This document shows positions 4,448-5,314 of a stretch of 5,314 bases of DNA, in pieces. This stretch comes from Deltaproteobacteria bacterium (GTDB lineage Bacteria; Desulfobacterota; DSM-4660; Desulfatiglandales; Desulfatiglandaceae), in the NCBI GenBank assembly GCA_019307165.1, contig JAFDKD010000270.1, positions 1 to 5,314 on the forward strand. The letters run 5' to 3'. Position 1 is the first letter of the stretch; each line of letters begins with the position of its first letter. The position numbers and the translations under genes were made by a program. The notes under the pieces are model-generated. The model ran no database searches. It worked only from the letters and a program-made list of their open reading frames with translations, and was not told the DNA's origin.

Positions 4448-5314
4448 ATGGGCGATAGGGAAGACAGGAACAGCAGGCCTCAGCCGGCGCCGACGTTGAC
4501 GTATCCCGATATCACGCTCGCCCAGATGCTGGACGATACGGCACGCGAACACCCGGATTATATCGCAACCACGCTTTATGATTCCGACTTGACCTATGGT
4601 GAAATCGCGAAAAAAGTCAATGAGACGGCACATGCCCTTGCGGGGCTCGGTGTAGGAAAAGGGGACAGGGTGGCCCTGATCCTCCCCAATTCCCCGACAT
4701 ATATGATTGCGTTTTTCGGCATTATTCGGCTGGGGGCCGTGGCCGTCAATGTCAATGTCATGACCCGCGGCGCCGAACTGGTCCGGTTGCTGAACGACGC
4801 GGATGCCGGCATTGTGGTCACCCTTGACCTCTTTGTTCAGAACGTGATTGAAATTCGCGGGCAAACACCGGTGCGAACGGTCATTCTTCATTCCGTATTC
4901 GGGTTGGAGAAAAAACTCGAATCCGGAGCGACCGGGGGTATCCTCATTTTCAACGATCTCATTTCATCTCAGCCTTCAACGCCATATGCCCCGCAGGCAT
5001 CACCGGATGACACGGCCGTGCTGCAATATACCAGCGGATCGAGCGGAGCCCCCAAAACCACCGTTCTCACCCATCGCAATTTCGTTTCCAATATCATCCA
5101 ACTCGATGCCGTCATGCCGAAAGACACCCCGGTTAACGCCGGCGTGATCTGCATCGTTCCGTTCTTTCACATCTTCGGGCTCACGATCGGCCTGTTGATT
5201 TCGGTCTTCAAGGCATATCGCATGATTCTCCTGCCCCAGTTCGACTGGTCGTCGATCCTTTCTCTCTTTGAGTTGATCCAAAAATACCGCCCCTTTTCCT
5301 TTCCCGCGGTGTCC
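4448..5314 (+). CDS. AMP-forming acyl-CoA ligase (FadD-like ANL superfamily), N-terminal part
   Basis: The first 289 residues of an adenylate-forming enzyme of the acyl-CoA synthetase/ligase superfamily; the open frame runs off the right edge, and the whole protein would normally be about 500-560 residues. Such enzymes activate a carboxylic acid with ATP to an acyl-AMP, then transfer it to CoA. Seen are L-T-Y-G-E-I (48-53), G-V-G-K-G-D-R-V-A-L-I-L-P-N (68-81), the P-loop-like A3 motif Y-T-S-G-S-S-G-A-P-K (194-203) and the A4-type P-F-F-H-I-F-G-L (238-245). The stretch F-D-W-S-S-I...I-Q-K-Y-R-P (266-282) is typical of long-chain fatty-acid CoA ligases. The A3 motif is atypical: Ser-Ser replaces the usual Thr-Thr, and Thr204 stands where glycine normally follows the lysine. 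There is no signal peptide, so it is cytoplasmic. Substrate cannot be assigned, because the C-terminal domain and much of the acyl pocket are outside the window. Confidence 0.9.
   Translation, partial: MGDREDRNSRPQPAPTLTYPDITLAQMLDDTAREHPDYIATTLYDSDLTYGEIAKKVNETAHALAGLGVGKGDRVALILPNSPTYMIAFFGIIRLGAVAVNVNVMTRGAELVRLLNDADAGIVVTLDLFVQNVIEIRGQTPVRTVILHSVFGLEKKLESGATGGILIFNDLISSQPSTPYAPQASPDDTAVLQYTSGSSGAPKTTVLTHRNFVSNIIQLDAVMPKDTPVNAGVICIVPFFHIFGLTIGLLISVFKAYRMILLPQFDWSSILSLFELIQKYRPFSFPAVS

Noticed and set aside
4418..4891. 157-residue minus-strand open frame across the ligase start
   Set aside because: It overlaps conserved ligase sequence antisense and has no family features.

Overview
The window reads as chromosomal DNA from a Gram-negative bacterium. 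I lean towards a Desulfobacterota (deltaproteobacterial) anaerobe. The reasons are a selenocysteine-type thioredoxin/DsbA-like protein (selenoproteins are frequent in that group), two exported proteins with Sec signal peptides, a class A penicillin-binding protein with an OB-fold insert, and a FadD-like acyl-CoA ligase. The taxonomic call is inference; no rRNA or marker gene is present.

Layout, left to right: (1) 1-177 has no supportable gene. It holds short-period repeats (TTCAAT heptads at 28-47, TGAACC units at 127-155) ending in TTGCGAAG. (2) 178-564, minus strand: a small exported protein of unknown function with a strong Shine-Dalgarno and a credible sigma70-type promoter at 602-630. 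(3) 565-988: a long intergenic region with a CTATGGG/CCCATAG inverted repeat, two more arrays of the degenerate hexamer GGYTNA in opposite orientations, and a candidate promoter. (4) 989-1846, plus strand: the centrepiece. Two open frames separated by one in-frame UGA (1409-1411) together encode one 285-residue exported thioredoxin-fold protein. The UGA falls exactly at the first position of the CPYC active site (F-G-D-F-Q-U-P-Y-C), and a 7-bp hairpin with an AGGU loop follows at 1439-1456, as expected of a bacterial SECIS. I call it a selenoprotein rather than a pseudogene. (5) 1853-4207, minus strand: a complete penicillin-binding protein 1A, convergent with the selenoprotein gene, with only 6 nt between the two stop codons and an 8-bp inverted repeat spanning the junction. 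(6) 4208-4447: a divergent control region with a good promoter for the PBP gene and a weaker one for the next gene. (7) 4448-5314, plus strand: the N-terminal 289 residues of an AMP-forming acyl-CoA ligase, cut by the window edge.

The genes do not form one operon: every adjacent pair is divergent or convergent. What the first three share is the cell envelope: a small exported protein, an exported selenylsulfide/thiol oxidoreductase and a peptidoglycan synthase. The ligase belongs to fatty-acid or aromatic-acid activation in the cytoplasm. The item most worth following up is the UGA-containing thioredoxin-like protein, which automatic annotation would probably split into two fragments or call a pseudogene.
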